In this document: piece after piece, positions 44,897 to 53,544 of the stretch
Numbering within the stretch: the first letter of the stretch is position 1
How the letters are laid out: each line of letters opens with the position of its first letter
From: Agrobacterium vitis
GTDB taxonomy: Bacteria; Pseudomonadota; Alphaproteobacteria; Rhizobiales; Rhizobiaceae
DNA length: 64,000 nt
Direction: 5' to 3'
Assembly: GCF_013426735.1 (NCBI RefSeq)
Contig: NZ_AP023272.1
Span: 2,028,501 to 2,092,500 of the forward strand
The notes under the pieces: model-generated
What the model was told of the DNA's origin: nothing
Database searches by the model: none
The model's input: only the letters and a program-made list of their open reading frames with translations
Program-made: the position numbers and the translations under genes

Positions 44897-45262
44897 AAGG
44901 TGGATGGTTTTCGGCCTGAAGAGATTGAGGCTGGAAAGCAAAAGGGAATGCGAAGGCGTGGACCCAGACAGGGCATGCCAAACGCAGCCGACCCCGCGAC
45001 TGTAGAACAGCGAGGGTTTTCCATCCGGTTTTGACGATCCTTGCATGGCGGGCCGCGTGGTGTGGCCGGTGCGGTGAGCGGATAAGCCGGAAAAGCCACT
45101 GGAGTGGCAAAGCGATCTGCCGGGGTTGGACGCCTCTTTATCTACGAATCGTCCGCCTTTTCGCTTTGCCATGACCTCCGGGAAGGTGAGGAAAATCTGC
45201 GAACGGGTGCCGTTATGGTGCCGGTTTGACGCTGTGAGCCAGGAGACCTGCCGTCCGTGACG
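44897..45262 (+). promoter_or_regulatory. Cobalamin (adenosylcobalamin) riboswitch
   Basis: The conserved blocks appear in the canonical order: GGGAATGCGAAGG near 44945, CCCCGCGACTGTAGA at 44994-45008, GCCACTGG near 45097, GGGAAGG near 45179, and the B12 box GCCAGGAGACCTGCC at 45238-45252. Between GCCACTGG and GGGAAGG an extended arm is inserted: GGCAAAGCGA (45104-45113) pairs with TCGCTTTGCC, with GGACG/CGTCC nested inside. Hairpins GGGC-GCCC (45262-45273) and GGGGAGAGATCCCC follow the aptamer and may be the expression platform. It precedes the cob genes, so they should be repressed by B12. The 5' boundary is approximate. Confidence 0.93.
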
Positions 45263-45314
45263 GGCTTAACGCCCAATTGGGGGAGAGATCCCCGACGCCA
45301 GCACGGAGGTTGTC

Positions 45315-45413
45315 GTGGCGCAACAGATTGATCGCGGGCCTTCCAGGCTCCGCTCCACGGTCTTTTGGCCGTTTTGCAGTATGACGCCTGCGCCTAAAGG
45401 AGGCAGGTCATGA
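45315..45413 (+). CDS. Small ORF, 32 codons, coupled to the gene behind the B12 riboswitch
   Basis: GTG 45315 is preceded by CGGAGG at a spacing of six bases, and the TGA 45411-45413 overlaps the ATG of the next gene (ATGA). The peptide (V-A-Q-Q-I-D-R-G-P-S-R-L-R-S-T-V-F-W-P-F, then [12 protein letters not shown]) is basic and not similar to any family I know. The signal is the arrangement: the first start codon after a riboswitch, with a good ribosome binding site and stop-start overlap. It could be a leader peptide that passes riboswitch control to the next gene, or a small protein. Confidence 0.5.
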   Translation: MAQQIDRGPSRLRSTVFWPFCSMTPAPKGGRS

Positions 45414-45712
45414 TGACGCTCGTGTCATCACGCAGCATAGGTGCCGCCTTAGCTCTGCTTGTGCTGGCGGCGCTGGTTTTTGCGCTGCTGCCGTTTTCCC
45501 GTCATACGCCTTCTGGCCCTTCCGAGCGGCCTGCGGAGCAGCAATTGCGCGCACCGTCCGGTTCCAATTCCACCTTTGGCGGGGCGCTATCGCAGCCAAG
45601 GCCGGATGTGCGGTCTTCTGCGCCATCCGCTGCCGATGCAGCCCCATCCGCATGGCCGGGCTTTGTGCCGCGCTCCAGCGGGCTCTACACGCCGCCTGCC
45701 GGTGGAAACTGA
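45410..45712 (+). CDS. Small single-span membrane protein, 100 aa
   Basis: Not recognised. An N-terminal membrane helix ([15 protein letters not shown]) is followed by a Ser/Pro/Ala-rich tail of about 70 residues with no charge clusters. AAAGGAGG precedes the ATG by eight bases, a strong site. It is the first sizeable gene after the riboswitch and is followed by cobP four bases later. A role in cobalt handling or B12 synthesis is suggested by position only; it is not CbtA or CbtB by sequence. Confidence 0.6.
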   Translation: MMTLVSSRSIGAALALLVLAALVFALLPFSRHTPSGPSERPAEQQLRAPSGSNSTFGGALSQPRPDVRSSAPSAADAAPSAWPGFVPRSSGLYTPPAGGN

Positions 45713-45716
45713 CGCC

Positions 45717-46244
45717 ATGGCTGAGACAGTTTCGAAACGTGTCTTCGTTCTCGGAGGCGCGCGGTCCGGCAAGTCGCATTTTGCCGAACAGCTTTGTGCC
45801 GAGACCGGCCTAGAGCGTCATTACCTCGCGACCGGACGGGCCTGGGACGAGGAAATGCGCGCCCGAATCGACCAGCATCAGCAGGATCGCGGCGGCCTTT
45901 GGGTGACGCACGAGGAGCCGCTCGCGCTGGTGGACAGGCTTAAGCTTATCGATGCGCCGGGCCGGGTCATCTTGGTCGATTGCCTGACGCTCTGGGTGAC
46001 CAATCTGATGATGGAAGAGGGGCGCGACATCGCCGCTGAGGCGCAAGCCCTTGCGGATCTGCTGCCCCGGCTTTCCGCCTCCATCATGCTTGTTTCCAAT
46101 GAAGTCGGCCTTGGCATCGTGCCGGAAAACCGCATGGCGCGCCATTTCCGCGACCATGCCGGGCGGCTTCATCAATTGATCGCGGCAAGCGCTGACGAGG
46201 TTTATTTCGTCGCGGCTGGCCTGCCCCTGAAAATGAAAGGCTGA
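45717..46244 (+). CDS. cobP: Adenosylcobinamide kinase/GTP:adenosylcobinamide-phosphate guanylyltransferase
   Basis: Bifunctional enzyme of nucleotide-loop assembly (CobP/CobU), 175 residues. It phosphorylates adenosylcobinamide and then activates it as the GDP derivative. The P-loop G-G-A-R-S-G-K-S is at residues 14-21, followed by the family's [12 protein letters not shown] and the [11 protein letters not shown] and [10 protein letters not shown] segments. ATG 45717 gives [14 protein letters not shown]. It is four bases behind the small membrane protein and four before cobW. Confidence 0.95.
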   Translation: MAETVSKRVFVLGGARSGKSHFAEQLCAETGLERHYLATGRAWDEEMRARIDQHQQDRGGLWVTHEEPLALVDRLKLIDAPGRVILVDCLTLWVTNLMMEEGRDIAAEAQALADLLPRLSASIMLVSNEVGLGIVPENRMARHFRDHAGRLHQLIAASADEVYFVAAGLPLKMKG

Positions 46245-46247
46245 ACA

Positions 46248-47321
46248 ATGTTGCAAAAGAAAATTCCCGTCACGGTTATCACCGGATTTCTCGGCGCGGG
46301 CAAGACGACGATCATCCGCAATATGCTGATGAATGCCGGTGGCAAGAAAATCGCGTTGATCATTAACGAATTCGGCGATCTAGGGGTCGATGGCGAGGTG
46401 CTGAAAGGCTGCGGCGCCGAGACCTGCACCGAGGACGACATTATCGAACTGACCAATGGCTGTATCTGCTGCACTGTTGCCGATGATTTCGTGCCGACCA
46501 TGCAAAAGCTGCTGGCACGGGATGTGTTGCCCGACCATATCGTCATCGAGACCTCCGGCCTTGCTTTGCCGCAGCCGCTGGTGGCTGCCTTCAACTGGCC
46601 TGACATCCGCACTCGTGTGACCGTTGATGGTGTTGTGACGGTGGTCGATAGCGCTGCTGTCGCCGCTGGCCGGTTTGCTGACGACCATGACCGGATCGAT
46701 GCCCAGCGCGCAGCTGATGACAGTCTTGATCACGAAAGCCCGATCGAGGAGCTGTTCGAGGACCAGTTGACCTGCGCCGATCTGATCGTGCTCAACAAGA
46801 CCGATCTGCTAGATGCCGATGGTCTTGCCAAAGTGCGAACCGACGTGACCACCCGGATGAGCCGCAAACCGACATTGATCGAGGCGAAGAATGGCGATGT
46901 ACCTGTCATGGTGCTGCTTGGTATCGGTGCGGGTTCGGAAGCCGATATCGACAATCGCAAGTCCCATCACGAACTGGAGCATGAGGCGCTGCATGCGAGC
47001 GGTGAGGACCATGACCATCATCACGACCACGACGAATTCGACAGTTTTGTTGTCGATCTGCCGCAGGTGCGCGAGCTGGACCGTTTTGTCGATGGCTTGA
47101 AGACCGTGATCGAAGCGCATGACGTGCTGCGGCTGAAAGGCTTCGTCGATGTGCCGGGCAAGCCGATGCGGCTGGTGGTGCAGGCGGTCGGCAGCCGCAT
47201 TGACCAATATTATGACCGGCCCTGGGCCTCTGGCGAGCAGCGGGCGACGCGGCTGGTGGTAATCGGCCTGCATGATCTGGACCAATTGGCGATTGCCGAT
47301 GCCATCCGGGCGGCGGCATAA
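46248..47321 (+). CDS. cobW: CobW-type GTPase metallochaperone
   Basis: G3E-family GTPase of 357 residues thought to supply cobalt to the chelatase CobNST. The P-loop G-F-L-G-A-G-K-T-T is near residues 13-21, the metal site C-x-C-C in N-G-C-I-C-C-T-V at about 70, and N-K-T-D near 184. A His-rich loop (H-D-H-H-H-D-H-D) at about 254-262 can bind metal. Its place between cobP and cobN is the standard alphaproteobacterial order and separates it from Zn-related COG0523 paralogues. Confidence 0.95.
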   Translation: MLQKKIPVTVITGFLGAGKTTIIRNMLMNAGGKKIALIINEFGDLGVDGEVLKGCGAETCTEDDIIELTNGCICCTVADDFVPTMQKLLARDVLPDHIVIETSGLALPQPLVAAFNWPDIRTRVTVDGVVTVVDSAAVAAGRFADDHDRIDAQRAADDSLDHESPIEELFEDQLTCADLIVLNKTDLLDADGLAKVRTDVTTRMSRKPTLIEAKNGDVPVMVLLGIGAGSEADIDNRKSHHELEHEALHASGEDHDHHHDHDEFDSFVVDLPQVRELDRFVDGLKTVIEAHDVLRLKGFVDVPGKPMRLVVQAVGSRIDQYYDRPWASGEQRATRLVVIGLHDLDQLAIADAIRAAA

Positions 47322-47324
47322 GCC

Positions 47325-50300
47325 ATGCATCTTCTGCTTGCCCAGCAAGGCTCGATCAGCGACGGGGATGACGCGATAGACCTTGGCCAGACGCCGGGGG
47401 ATATCCTGTTTCTGTCCGCCGCTGATACCGAGCTATCCGCCATTGCGGTGGCGCTGGCGCGGCAATCCGAGACCGCAACATGGCGGCTGGCCAGCCTGAT
47501 GGCGCTGAAACATCCGATGTCGGTCGATACCTATATCGAGCGTACCGCCCGCCATGCAAAACTGATCGTTGTCAGGGCGCTGGGTGGGGCCAGCTATTTT
47601 CATTATGCGCTGGAAGCGCTGCACGCCTGCGCCCGCCGCCATGGGATAAAAATTGCCGTCCTGCCCGGCGACGACAAGCCGGATGCCGGGCTGGAGGCTT
47701 TTTCAAACCTGGATGCCTCGGATCTATCGGCGCTTTGGGCCTATCTGATTGAGGGCGGCGATAGCAATGCCAGCCATTTCGTGTCCTATGCGCAGGCGCT
47801 GCTGACCAATGCACCAAAACCGCAAGAGGCTTTGCCGTTGCTGAAAGCCGGGCTGTGGTGGCCGGGGCGAGGGGTGATCGACGTTCCGGCGTGGCAGATG
47901 CTTGCAGGCGAGGGGCCGATTGCCGCCCTCTGTTTTTACCGCGCCCTCGTCCAGAGCGGCGAGACCGCGCCGGTTGAGGCGATGATTGAGGCGCTGCAAG
48001 CGCAGGGCCTGCGGGTCTTGCCGGTGTTTGTTGCCAGTCTGAAAGATGCCGTCTGCGTTGAGACGCTGCGGATGATTTTTAAGCAGGCCGCACCGGATGT
48101 GGTGATCAACACGACAGGTTTTGCCGTCTCCGTTCCGGGTGCCGACGCGCCCTCGACCGTGCTGGACGAACAGGGTGCCGTGGTGTTGCAGGCGCTGTTT
48201 TCCTCGTCGCCACGCTCCGTCTGGGAAACATCGATGCAGGGGTTGAGCGCCCGCGACCTCGCCATGAATGTTGCGCTGCCGGAAGTGGACGGACGGGTGC
48301 TGACCCGGGCCGTCTCCTTCAAATCCGCTGCCCGCTACGATGCGCGGGTGGAAACCACCTTGGTCAGCCATGCGCCGGACCAGGGCCGCATGGCCTTCGT
48401 CGCCAGCCTGGCTGCCAATTGGGCGCGGCTGAGGAACACACCTGCGCCAGAACGGCAGGTCGCCCTGATCATGGCCAACTATCCCAACCGCGATGGACGG
48501 CTGGGCAATGGTGTCGGGCTGGATACGCCTGCCGCCAGCCTTGAAGTGTTGAAGGCCCTGAAAGCCGAGGGTTATGACACCGGCATGCTGCCCGCCAATT
48601 CTGATGCGCTGATGACGACACTGATGGCCGGTGTCACCAATGCGGCGGTGAAGGGCAGGGTGATCCGCGAGACCCTGCCACTTGCCGATTACCAGCGGTT
48701 TTTCGGGAGCCTGCCTGACAAGATCAGGCGGGAGATTAGCGACAGATGGGGGGAGCCGCAGGCCGATCCGTTTTTTGCCGGGGATGGTTTCGCGCTGCCG
48801 CTGCTGCGGTTTGGCAAGGTGATGCTCGGCATCCAACCAGCGCGGGGCTATAATATCGATCCGAAGGACAGCTATCATTCGCCGGATCTGGTGCCGCCGC
48901 ATGGCTATTTCGCCTTCTACGCATTCTTGCGCCAGACATTTGGCGTTCACGCCATCATCCATATGGGCAAGCACGGCAATCTGGAATGGTTGCCGGGCAA
49001 GGCACTGGCGCTGAGCGAGAGCTGTTATCCCGAAGCGGTGCTGGGTCCGATGCCACACCTCTATCCCTTTATCGTGAACGATCCCGGTGAGGGCACGCAG
49101 GCCAAGCGCCGGGCGAGTGCCGTCATTATCGATCACCTGACGCCGCCTCTGACCAGGGCGGAAAGCTATGGTCCGCTGAAGGATCTTGAAGCGCTGGTCG
49201 ATGAATATTACCAGGCGATGGGCGGCGATCCACGCCGGGTTACCTTGTTGAAAACCCAGATCCTTGATCTGGTCGCCGATATCGGTTTGGATGAGGATGC
49301 GGGCATTGCCGGGGGCGAGGCGGAGGAGGTCAAGCTGATCAAGCTCGATGCCTATCTCTGCGACCTCAAGGAAATGCAGATCCGCGACGGCCTGCATATT
49401 TTTGGGCAGGCACCGCAAGGCCGGTTGCTGACCGATCTGGTCGTGGCCTTGGCGCGGGTGCCGCGTGGTCAAGGGCAGAGGCAAGGGGGCCAGGGTGGCG
49501 ATGCCAGTCTGCACCGGGCGATTGCTGTGGATGCGCTGTCCGGGTGGGCCGATTTCGACCCTCTGGACTGTGTGTTTTCCGATAGCTGGGACGGACCGCA
49601 ACCCGACCTTCTGAGAAACCTGACGCAAGCCCCCTGGCGCACCAAGGGCGATACGGTCGAGCGGATCGAATTGCTTGCCGCAGACATGGTATCAGGCAGG
49701 CTTGCCTGTCCCGAAGACTGGCAAAACACAAGCGCTGTTCTGGGTGAGGTTGAAGCCCGGCTGAAACCGAGCGTGATCAAATCCGGCCCAGCGGAAATCG
49801 CCGGACTGCTCAAAGGATTGTCTGGCCGCTTCGTCGCCCCCGGCCCGTCCGGTGCGCCGACACGCGGGCGGCCGGATGTGCTGCCGACCGGGCGTAATTT
49901 CTACTCCGTCGATAGCCGCGCCGTGCCGACACCCGCCGCTTACCAACTCGGCCAGAAATCCGCCGAACTGCTGGTTGCCCGCTATGTGCAGGATCATGGC
50001 GAATGGCCGGTATCGTTTGGCATTACCGCCTGGGGTACCAGCAATATGCGCACGGGCGGCGATGATATTGCCCAGGCGCTGGCGCTGATCGGCGTCAAGC
50101 CGCTCTGGGACAGCGCCTCGCGCCGGGTGACCGGCTATGAGATCATTCCCCAGGCAATTTTGGGTCGCCCGCGTGTCGATGTAACGCTGCGGATATCAGG
50201 GTTTTTCCGCGATGCCTTTCCTGAGCAGATCGCCCTGTTCGACAAGGCGGTGCGGGCGGTTGGCGCCTTGGACGAGGATGCGGCGGATAACCCGATTGCA

Positions 50301-51107
50301 GCGCGCATCAAGGCCGAAACAGTCTTGTTCCAGCAACAGGGGCTGGACGAAAAGACCGCCAGCCGCCGGGCGGGCTACCGGGTATTCGGGTCGAAACCCG
50401 GCGCTTACGGTGCGGGCCTGCAAGCCTTGATCGACGAAAAGGGCTGGGAGCGCCGGGCCGATCTGGCCGAGGCCTATCTGGTCTGGGGCGCTTACGCTTA
50501 CGGCGCGGGCGAAGAAGGCAGGGCCGAGCGCGGCCTGTTCGAAGAGCGCTTGCAGGGCATGCAGGCAGTGGTGCAGAACCAGGACAATCGCGAGCATGAT
50601 CTGCTGGATAGCGACGATTACTATCAATTCGAGGGTGGCATGACGGCGGCGGTCGAGCAGCTCTCGGGTCGCAGGCCAACCGTCTATCACAACGACCATT
50701 CCCGACCGGAAAAGCCTGTGATCCGCACCCTGGAGGAAGAGATTGGTCGGGTGGTGCGCGCCCGCGTCGTCAATCCGAAATGGATCGAGGGCGTGATGCG
50801 TCATGGCTATAAGGGCGCGTTCGAAATTGCCGCATCCGTGGACTATCTGTTCGCCTTTGCCGCCACCACCGGTGCCGTGCGCCAGCCGCATTTCGAAGCC
50901 GTTTACCGGGCTTTTATCGGTGATGACCGGGTGCGGGCTTTCATGGCCGATAAAAACCCGGCTGCCTTGAAGGACATGTCGCAGCGGTTGTTGGAAGCCA
51001 TCGAGCGTGGCCTCTGGACGCCGCGCAGCAATTCGGCGAGATATCATTTGTCCCAACTTTCCCATGCCGAGCTTTTACAGACGATTGAATTGGAGAATGC
51101 CCTATGA
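47325..51107 (+). CDS. cobN: Cobaltochelatase subunit CobN
   Basis: Large subunit of the ATP-dependent CobNST chelatase that inserts cobalt into hydrogenobyrinic acid a,c-diamide in the aerobic, cobalt-late route; 1260 residues, the normal size. Related to Mg-chelatase ChlH/BchH: the shared segments include H-M-G-K-H-G-N-L-E-W-L-P-G-K at about 547-560, Y-P-F-I-V-N-D-P-G-E-G-T-Q-A-K-R and N-F-Y-S-V-D-S-R-A-V-P-T. CobS and CobT are not in this window. The end overlaps cobO by four bases. Confidence 0.97.
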   Translation: MHLLLAQQGSISDGDDAIDLGQTPGDILFLSAADTELSAIAVALARQSETATWRLASLMALKHPMSVDTYIERTARHAKLIVVRALGGASYFHYALEALHACARRHGIKIAVLPGDDKPDAGLEAFSNLDASDLSALWAYLIEGGDSNASHFVSYAQALLTNAPKPQEALPLLKAGLWWPGRGVIDVPAWQMLAGEGPIAALCFYRALVQSGETAPVEAMIEALQAQGLRVLPVFVASLKDAVCVETLRMIFKQAAPDVVINTTGFAVSVPGADAPSTVLDEQGAVVLQALFSSSPRSVWETSMQGLSARDLAMNVALPEVDGRVLTRAVSFKSAARYDARVETTLVSHAPDQGRMAFVASLAANWARLRNTPAPERQVALIMANYPNRDGRLGNGVGLDTPAASLEVLKALKAEGYDTGMLPANSDALMTTLMAGVTNAAVKGRVIRETLPLADYQRFFGSLPDKIRREISDRWGEPQADPFFAGDGFALPLLRFGKVMLGIQPARGYNIDPKDSYHSPDLVPPHGYFAFYAFLRQTFGVHAIIHMGKHGNLEWLPGKALALSESCYPEAVLGPMPHLYPFIVNDPGEGTQAKRRASAVIIDHLTPPLTRAESYGPLKDLEALVDEYYQAMGGDPRRVTLLKTQILDLVADIGLDEDAGIAGGEAEEVKLIKLDAYLCDLKEMQIRDGLHIFGQAPQGRLLTDLVVALARVPRGQGQRQGGQGGDASLHRAIAVDALSGWADFDPLDCVFSDSWDGPQPDLLRNLTQAPWRTKGDTVERIELLAADMVSGRLACPEDWQNTSAVLGEVEARLKPSVIKSGPAEIAGLLKGLSGRFVAPGPSGAPTRGRPDVLPTGRNFYSVDSRAVPTPAAYQLGQKSAELLVARYVQDHGEWPVSFGITAWGTSNMRTGGDDIAQALALIGVKPLWDSASRRVTGYEIIPQAILGRPRVDVTLRISGFFRDAFPEQIALFDKAVRAVGALDEDAADNPIAARIKAETVLFQQQGLDEKTASRRAGYRVFGSKPGAYGAGLQALIDEKGWERRADLAEAYLVWGAYAYGAGEEGRAERGLFEERLQGMQAVVQNQDNREHDLLDSDDYYQFEGGMTAAVEQLSGRRPTVYHNDHSRPEKPVIRTLEEEIGRVVRARVVNPKWIEGVMRHGYKGAFEIAASVDYLFAFAATTGAVRQPHFEAVYRAFIGDDRVRAFMADKNPAALKDMSQRLLEAIERGLWTPRSNSARYHLSQLSHAELLQTIELENAL

Positions 51108-51748
51108 ACGAAACCGTCGATAGCGGAGCCGTTGCAGTAGCATCGGACGATCTTACCCGCCACGCCGAGAAAATGGCGAAGAAAAAAGCGGCGCGCGACA
51201 AGATCATGGCGACCAAGACCGGCGAAAAAGGCCTGATCATCGTCCATACCGGCAAGGGCAAGGGCAAGTCCTCGGCAGCCTTCGGGATGATTTTCCGCCA
51301 TATCGCCCATGGCAAAAAATGTGCGGTGGTGCAATTCATCAAGGGGGCGATGTCAACCGGAGAGCGCGATCTGATCCTGCGGCATTTTTCCGACCTCTGC
51401 GCTTTCCACACCATGGGCGAAGGCTTTACCTGGGAGACCCAGGACAAGGCCCGCGACATGGCCATGGCCAGAGCCGCCTGGGACAAGGCCAAGGAACTGA
51501 TCCGCGATCCCGCCAACAGCATGGTGCTGCTTGACGAAATCAATATCGCCATCCGCTACGACTACATCGATCTGGCCGAAGTCGTCGCCTTCCTTTCGGA
51601 AGAAAAGCCGCCCATGACCCATGTCGTTTTGACGGGACGCAATGCCAAGGACGAGCTGATCGAGATTGCCGATCTGGTTACGGAAATGGAGCTGGTCAAG
51701 CACCCGTTCCGCTCCGGCATCAAGGCGCAGCTGGGTGTGGAGTTCTGA
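51104..51748 (+). CDS. cobO: Cob(I)yrinic acid a,c-diamide adenosyltransferase CobO
   Basis: Attaches the adenosyl ligand to the corrin cobalt, 214 residues, CobO/BtuR/CobA type. The nucleotide loop I-V-H-T-G-K-G-K-G-K-S-S-A-A-F-G is at about 46-61, then V-V-Q-F-I-K-G-A, L-L-D-E-I-N-I-A-I-R-Y and H-V-V-L-T-G-R-N-A. The N-terminal 40 residues, Lys-rich, are typical. It is the last gene of this riboswitch-led run before the minus-strand parDE insertion. Confidence 0.96.
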   Translation: MNETVDSGAVAVASDDLTRHAEKMAKKKAARDKIMATKTGEKGLIIVHTGKGKGKSSAAFGMIFRHIAHGKKCAVVQFIKGAMSTGERDLILRHFSDLCAFHTMGEGFTWETQDKARDMAMARAAWDKAKELIRDPANSMVLLDEINIAIRYDYIDLAEVVAFLSEEKPPMTHVVLTGRNAKDELIEIADLVTEMELVKHPFRSGIKAQLGVEF

Positions 51749-51816
51749 TGGCGCAGAACTGGGTGTTCTGGGGGTGTACCAGCGGGCTTTGTCGCGCTGT
51801 TATTTGATCGGGTCTG

Positions 51817-52113
51817 TTACAGTCGTCCTTCCAGACTCATGCGCTGGTGAAGGACACGGAGGATGTCGATCCCATTGGCATTGATCCGGTAAAAGATCAC
51901 ATGCGCGCCCTCGGAAAAACCGAAAAGGCCTTCCCTGATGTGGTCATGCTTTTGTCCAGAATAGGGAAATTCAGCGAGAAACTCGAACCTGCTGAACAAG
52001 GCTCGCAGATAATCGTTTCGCTGACGCTTGCCCCAGGTTTTGTTGGTGTAACGTCCAATATCTTCGACATTGAGACCCGCTATTTCAGTGAGCCGATGAT
52101 CTTTGCCGCTCAT
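51817..52113 (-). CDS. parE: ParE/RelE-superfamily toxin
   Basis: Type II toxin of 98 residues. The sequence L-T-E-I-A-G-L-N-V-E-D-I-G-R-Y-T-N-K-T-W-G, Y-L-R-A-L-F-S-R-F-E-F-L-A-E-F-P-Y-S-G and the C-terminal H-V-I-F-Y-R-I-N-A-N-G-I-D-I-L-R-V-L-H-Q-R-M fit the ParE branch (R-V-L-H-x-R-M). ParE toxins poison DNA gyrase. The start overlaps the antitoxin stop by one base (TAATG), the usual antitoxin-first order. Confidence 0.9.
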   Translation of the reverse strand: MSGKDHRLTEIAGLNVEDIGRYTNKTWGKRQRNDYLRALFSRFEFLAEFPYSGQKHDHIREGLFGFSEGAHVIFYRINANGIDILRVLHQRMSLEGRL

Positions 52114-52358
52114 TATTCGCGGTCGAGCTTTTCATTGAGGGACTGGAGCGACCAATCCTCTGCAAACTCTCCACGATCTGCTTGTTGCCAACCCGTGTCG
52201 ATCTGATGGCGCAAAATTTTCAGCTTTTCTTCCCGCTCCTCCAACTCGCGGAGCGCGTCGCGCACCACTTCGCTCGCAGAGGCATAGCGGCCACTGTTTA
52301 TCTGCTGCTTGATGAAGCCTTCCCAATGCGGGCCAAGTGTCAGGCTGGTTGTTGCCAT
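52113..52358 (-). CDS. parD: ParD-family antitoxin
   Basis: CopG-like antitoxin of 81 residues. N-terminal ribbon strand T-T-S-L-T-L-G-P-H-W, then F-I-K-Q-Q-I-N-S-G-R-Y-A-S-A-S-E-V-V-R-D-A-L-R-E-L-E-E-R-E is diagnostic of ParD. The C-terminal part (W-S-L-Q-S-L-N-E-K-L) wraps the toxin. It is co-transcribed with the toxin on the minus strand, opposite to the cob genes, and a palindrome just upstream could be its autoregulatory operator. Confidence 0.92.
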   Translation of the reverse strand: MATTSLTLGPHWEGFIKQQINSGRYASASEVVRDALRELEEREEKLKILRHQIDTGWQQADRGEFAEDWSLQSLNEKLDRE

Positions 52359-52376
52359 GGGTAAACCTCTATCCTG

Positions 52377-52391
52377 TATTCAAAATGAATA
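52377..52391. promoter_or_regulatory. Palindrome upstream of parDE, possible operator
   Basis: TATTCA-AAA-TGAATA is a 15-base palindrome 19 bases upstream of the parD start, in AT-rich DNA where the promoter should be. ParD antitoxins repress their own promoters at palindromes, so this is the likely binding site. Confidence 0.5.
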
Positions 52392-52422
52392 TAGTGGATG
52401 GTTGTAAACATAGCAACGTGGT

Positions 52423-53208
52423 TCAGATCCCCATCCAGACCCGCACCGGATTGGTCGGGTCCAGCAGCAGCTTTATCGCCAGTCCGATGCAGGTGACGAT
52501 CAGCAGTGGCTTGATGATTTTGGCGCCGCTTTTCATTGCCAGTTTCGAGCCGGTCTGGGCGCCCAGGAACTGACCGATGCCCATGACAATGCCGATTTTC
52601 CACAAAACCACGCCATTGAACACGAAGACCAGGAAGGCACCGACATTGGAGCCGAAATTCAGCAGTTTTGTGTGGGCGGTGGCTTTTAACATGCCGAAAC
52701 CGGCGAGCGAAACGAAGGCCAGCATCAGGAAGGAGCCGGTGCCGGGGCCGAAAACGCCGTCATAAATGGCGATCAGCGGGGCAAGCGTCAGGCCGAACAA
52801 GAAAGGCGTCATCCGCTGGTGGCTATCGACGTCGGAAATATTCGGCTTCATGGCGAAATAGGCGGCAATCGCCACCAGCAGAAACGGCATCAGCGCTTTC
52901 AACACATCGCCCGGCACATAGGTTGCGATAACAGCGCCAATCGCGCCGCCCAGCACCGACATGACGGCCATCGGCAATTGTTTCTTCAGGTTGACATGGC
53001 CCTTGCGGCCATAGGCGATGGTGGCCGAGGCCGAGCCGAACATGCCCTGCAATTTGTTGGTTCCCAGCGTTTCCAGTGGGGGAATACCGGCAATCAGCAT
53101 GGCGGGAATGGTGATCAAACCACCGCCGCCGGCAATCGAATCGACAAAACCTGCGATGAAGGCGGCAAAAAACAGGAAGATCAGGGCTTGGAGGGCAATG
53201 TCGGTCAT
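52423..53208 (-). CDS. TSUP-family membrane transporter (TauE/SafE type)
   Basis: Membrane protein of 261 residues with about eight helices and the family's double-repeat architecture; sulfite, sulfoacetate and related anions are exported by known members. The sequence F-I-A-G-F-V-D-S-I-A-G-G-G-G-L-I-T-I-P-A is the TSUP signature, repeated in weaker form in G-V-F-G-P-G-T-G-S-F-L. ATG 53208 is used; a TTG 30 bases earlier is in frame. It sits on the minus strand inside the cob cluster and has no shown link with cobalt; the substrate is unknown. Confidence 0.87.
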   Translation of the reverse strand: MTDIALQALIFLFFAAFIAGFVDSIAGGGGLITIPAMLIAGIPPLETLGTNKLQGMFGSASATIAYGRKGHVNLKKQLPMAVMSVLGGAIGAVIATYVPGDVLKALMPFLLVAIAAYFAMKPNISDVDSHQRMTPFLFGLTLAPLIAIYDGVFGPGTGSFLMLAFVSLAGFGMLKATAHTKLLNFGSNVGAFLVFVFNGVVLWKIGIVMGIGQFLGAQTGSKLAMKSGAKIIKPLLIVTCIGLAIKLLLDPTNPVRVWMGI

Positions 53209-53544
53209 TGGGAAATCCGAGGAAGAGGGGCGTATCAAGCCTCTTACTGCATTCCCTGCGAAACGGTAATCGGTTTGAGAGGAAAATTTTCCGTGAGAAG
53301 GGTTTTGGTGGTGGCCGGATCGTCTTCGGCTGAAATTGCGGTTTGACCCGGCTCGGGCGCTTCGCTATTCCTGCCCGCCAAGATGTGCGACGGCGCCTGT
53401 TCGACAGGCTGGAATCGTCCGGTGCGGCTGACCCAATCAGGGGGCCAATTCCGGAGCTGTCCCAAAGGCCATAGGAGATGTCGGCAAAACCGGCGGCTCC
53501 GGCGCTTCGTACATAAAACGAAACGAAGCAGGGAGCCTTTTGTC
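53209..53544. other. Divergent promoter region between the TSUP gene and cbiX
   Basis: About 335 bases with no gene. It contains the perfect palindrome GGAAAATTTTCC (53281-53292). No second B12 riboswitch is visible here, so the cbiX-to-cobM genes either have another control or rely on read-through. Confidence 0.5.

Noticed and set aside
44836..45172. Several short frames over the B12 riboswitch
   Set aside because: They coincide with the structured aptamer, whose conserved boxes explain the sequence better.
45160..45262. A second, separate B12 riboswitch because of two partial box sets
   Set aside because: The blocks occur once each in canonical order; the distance is explained by one extended stem between GCCACTGG and GGGAAGG.
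47724..49628. Long minus-strand open frame (634 codons) inside cobN
   Set aside because: Antisense shadow of the CobN gene; composition is Arg/His/Gln-rich and it lacks a credible ribosome binding site.
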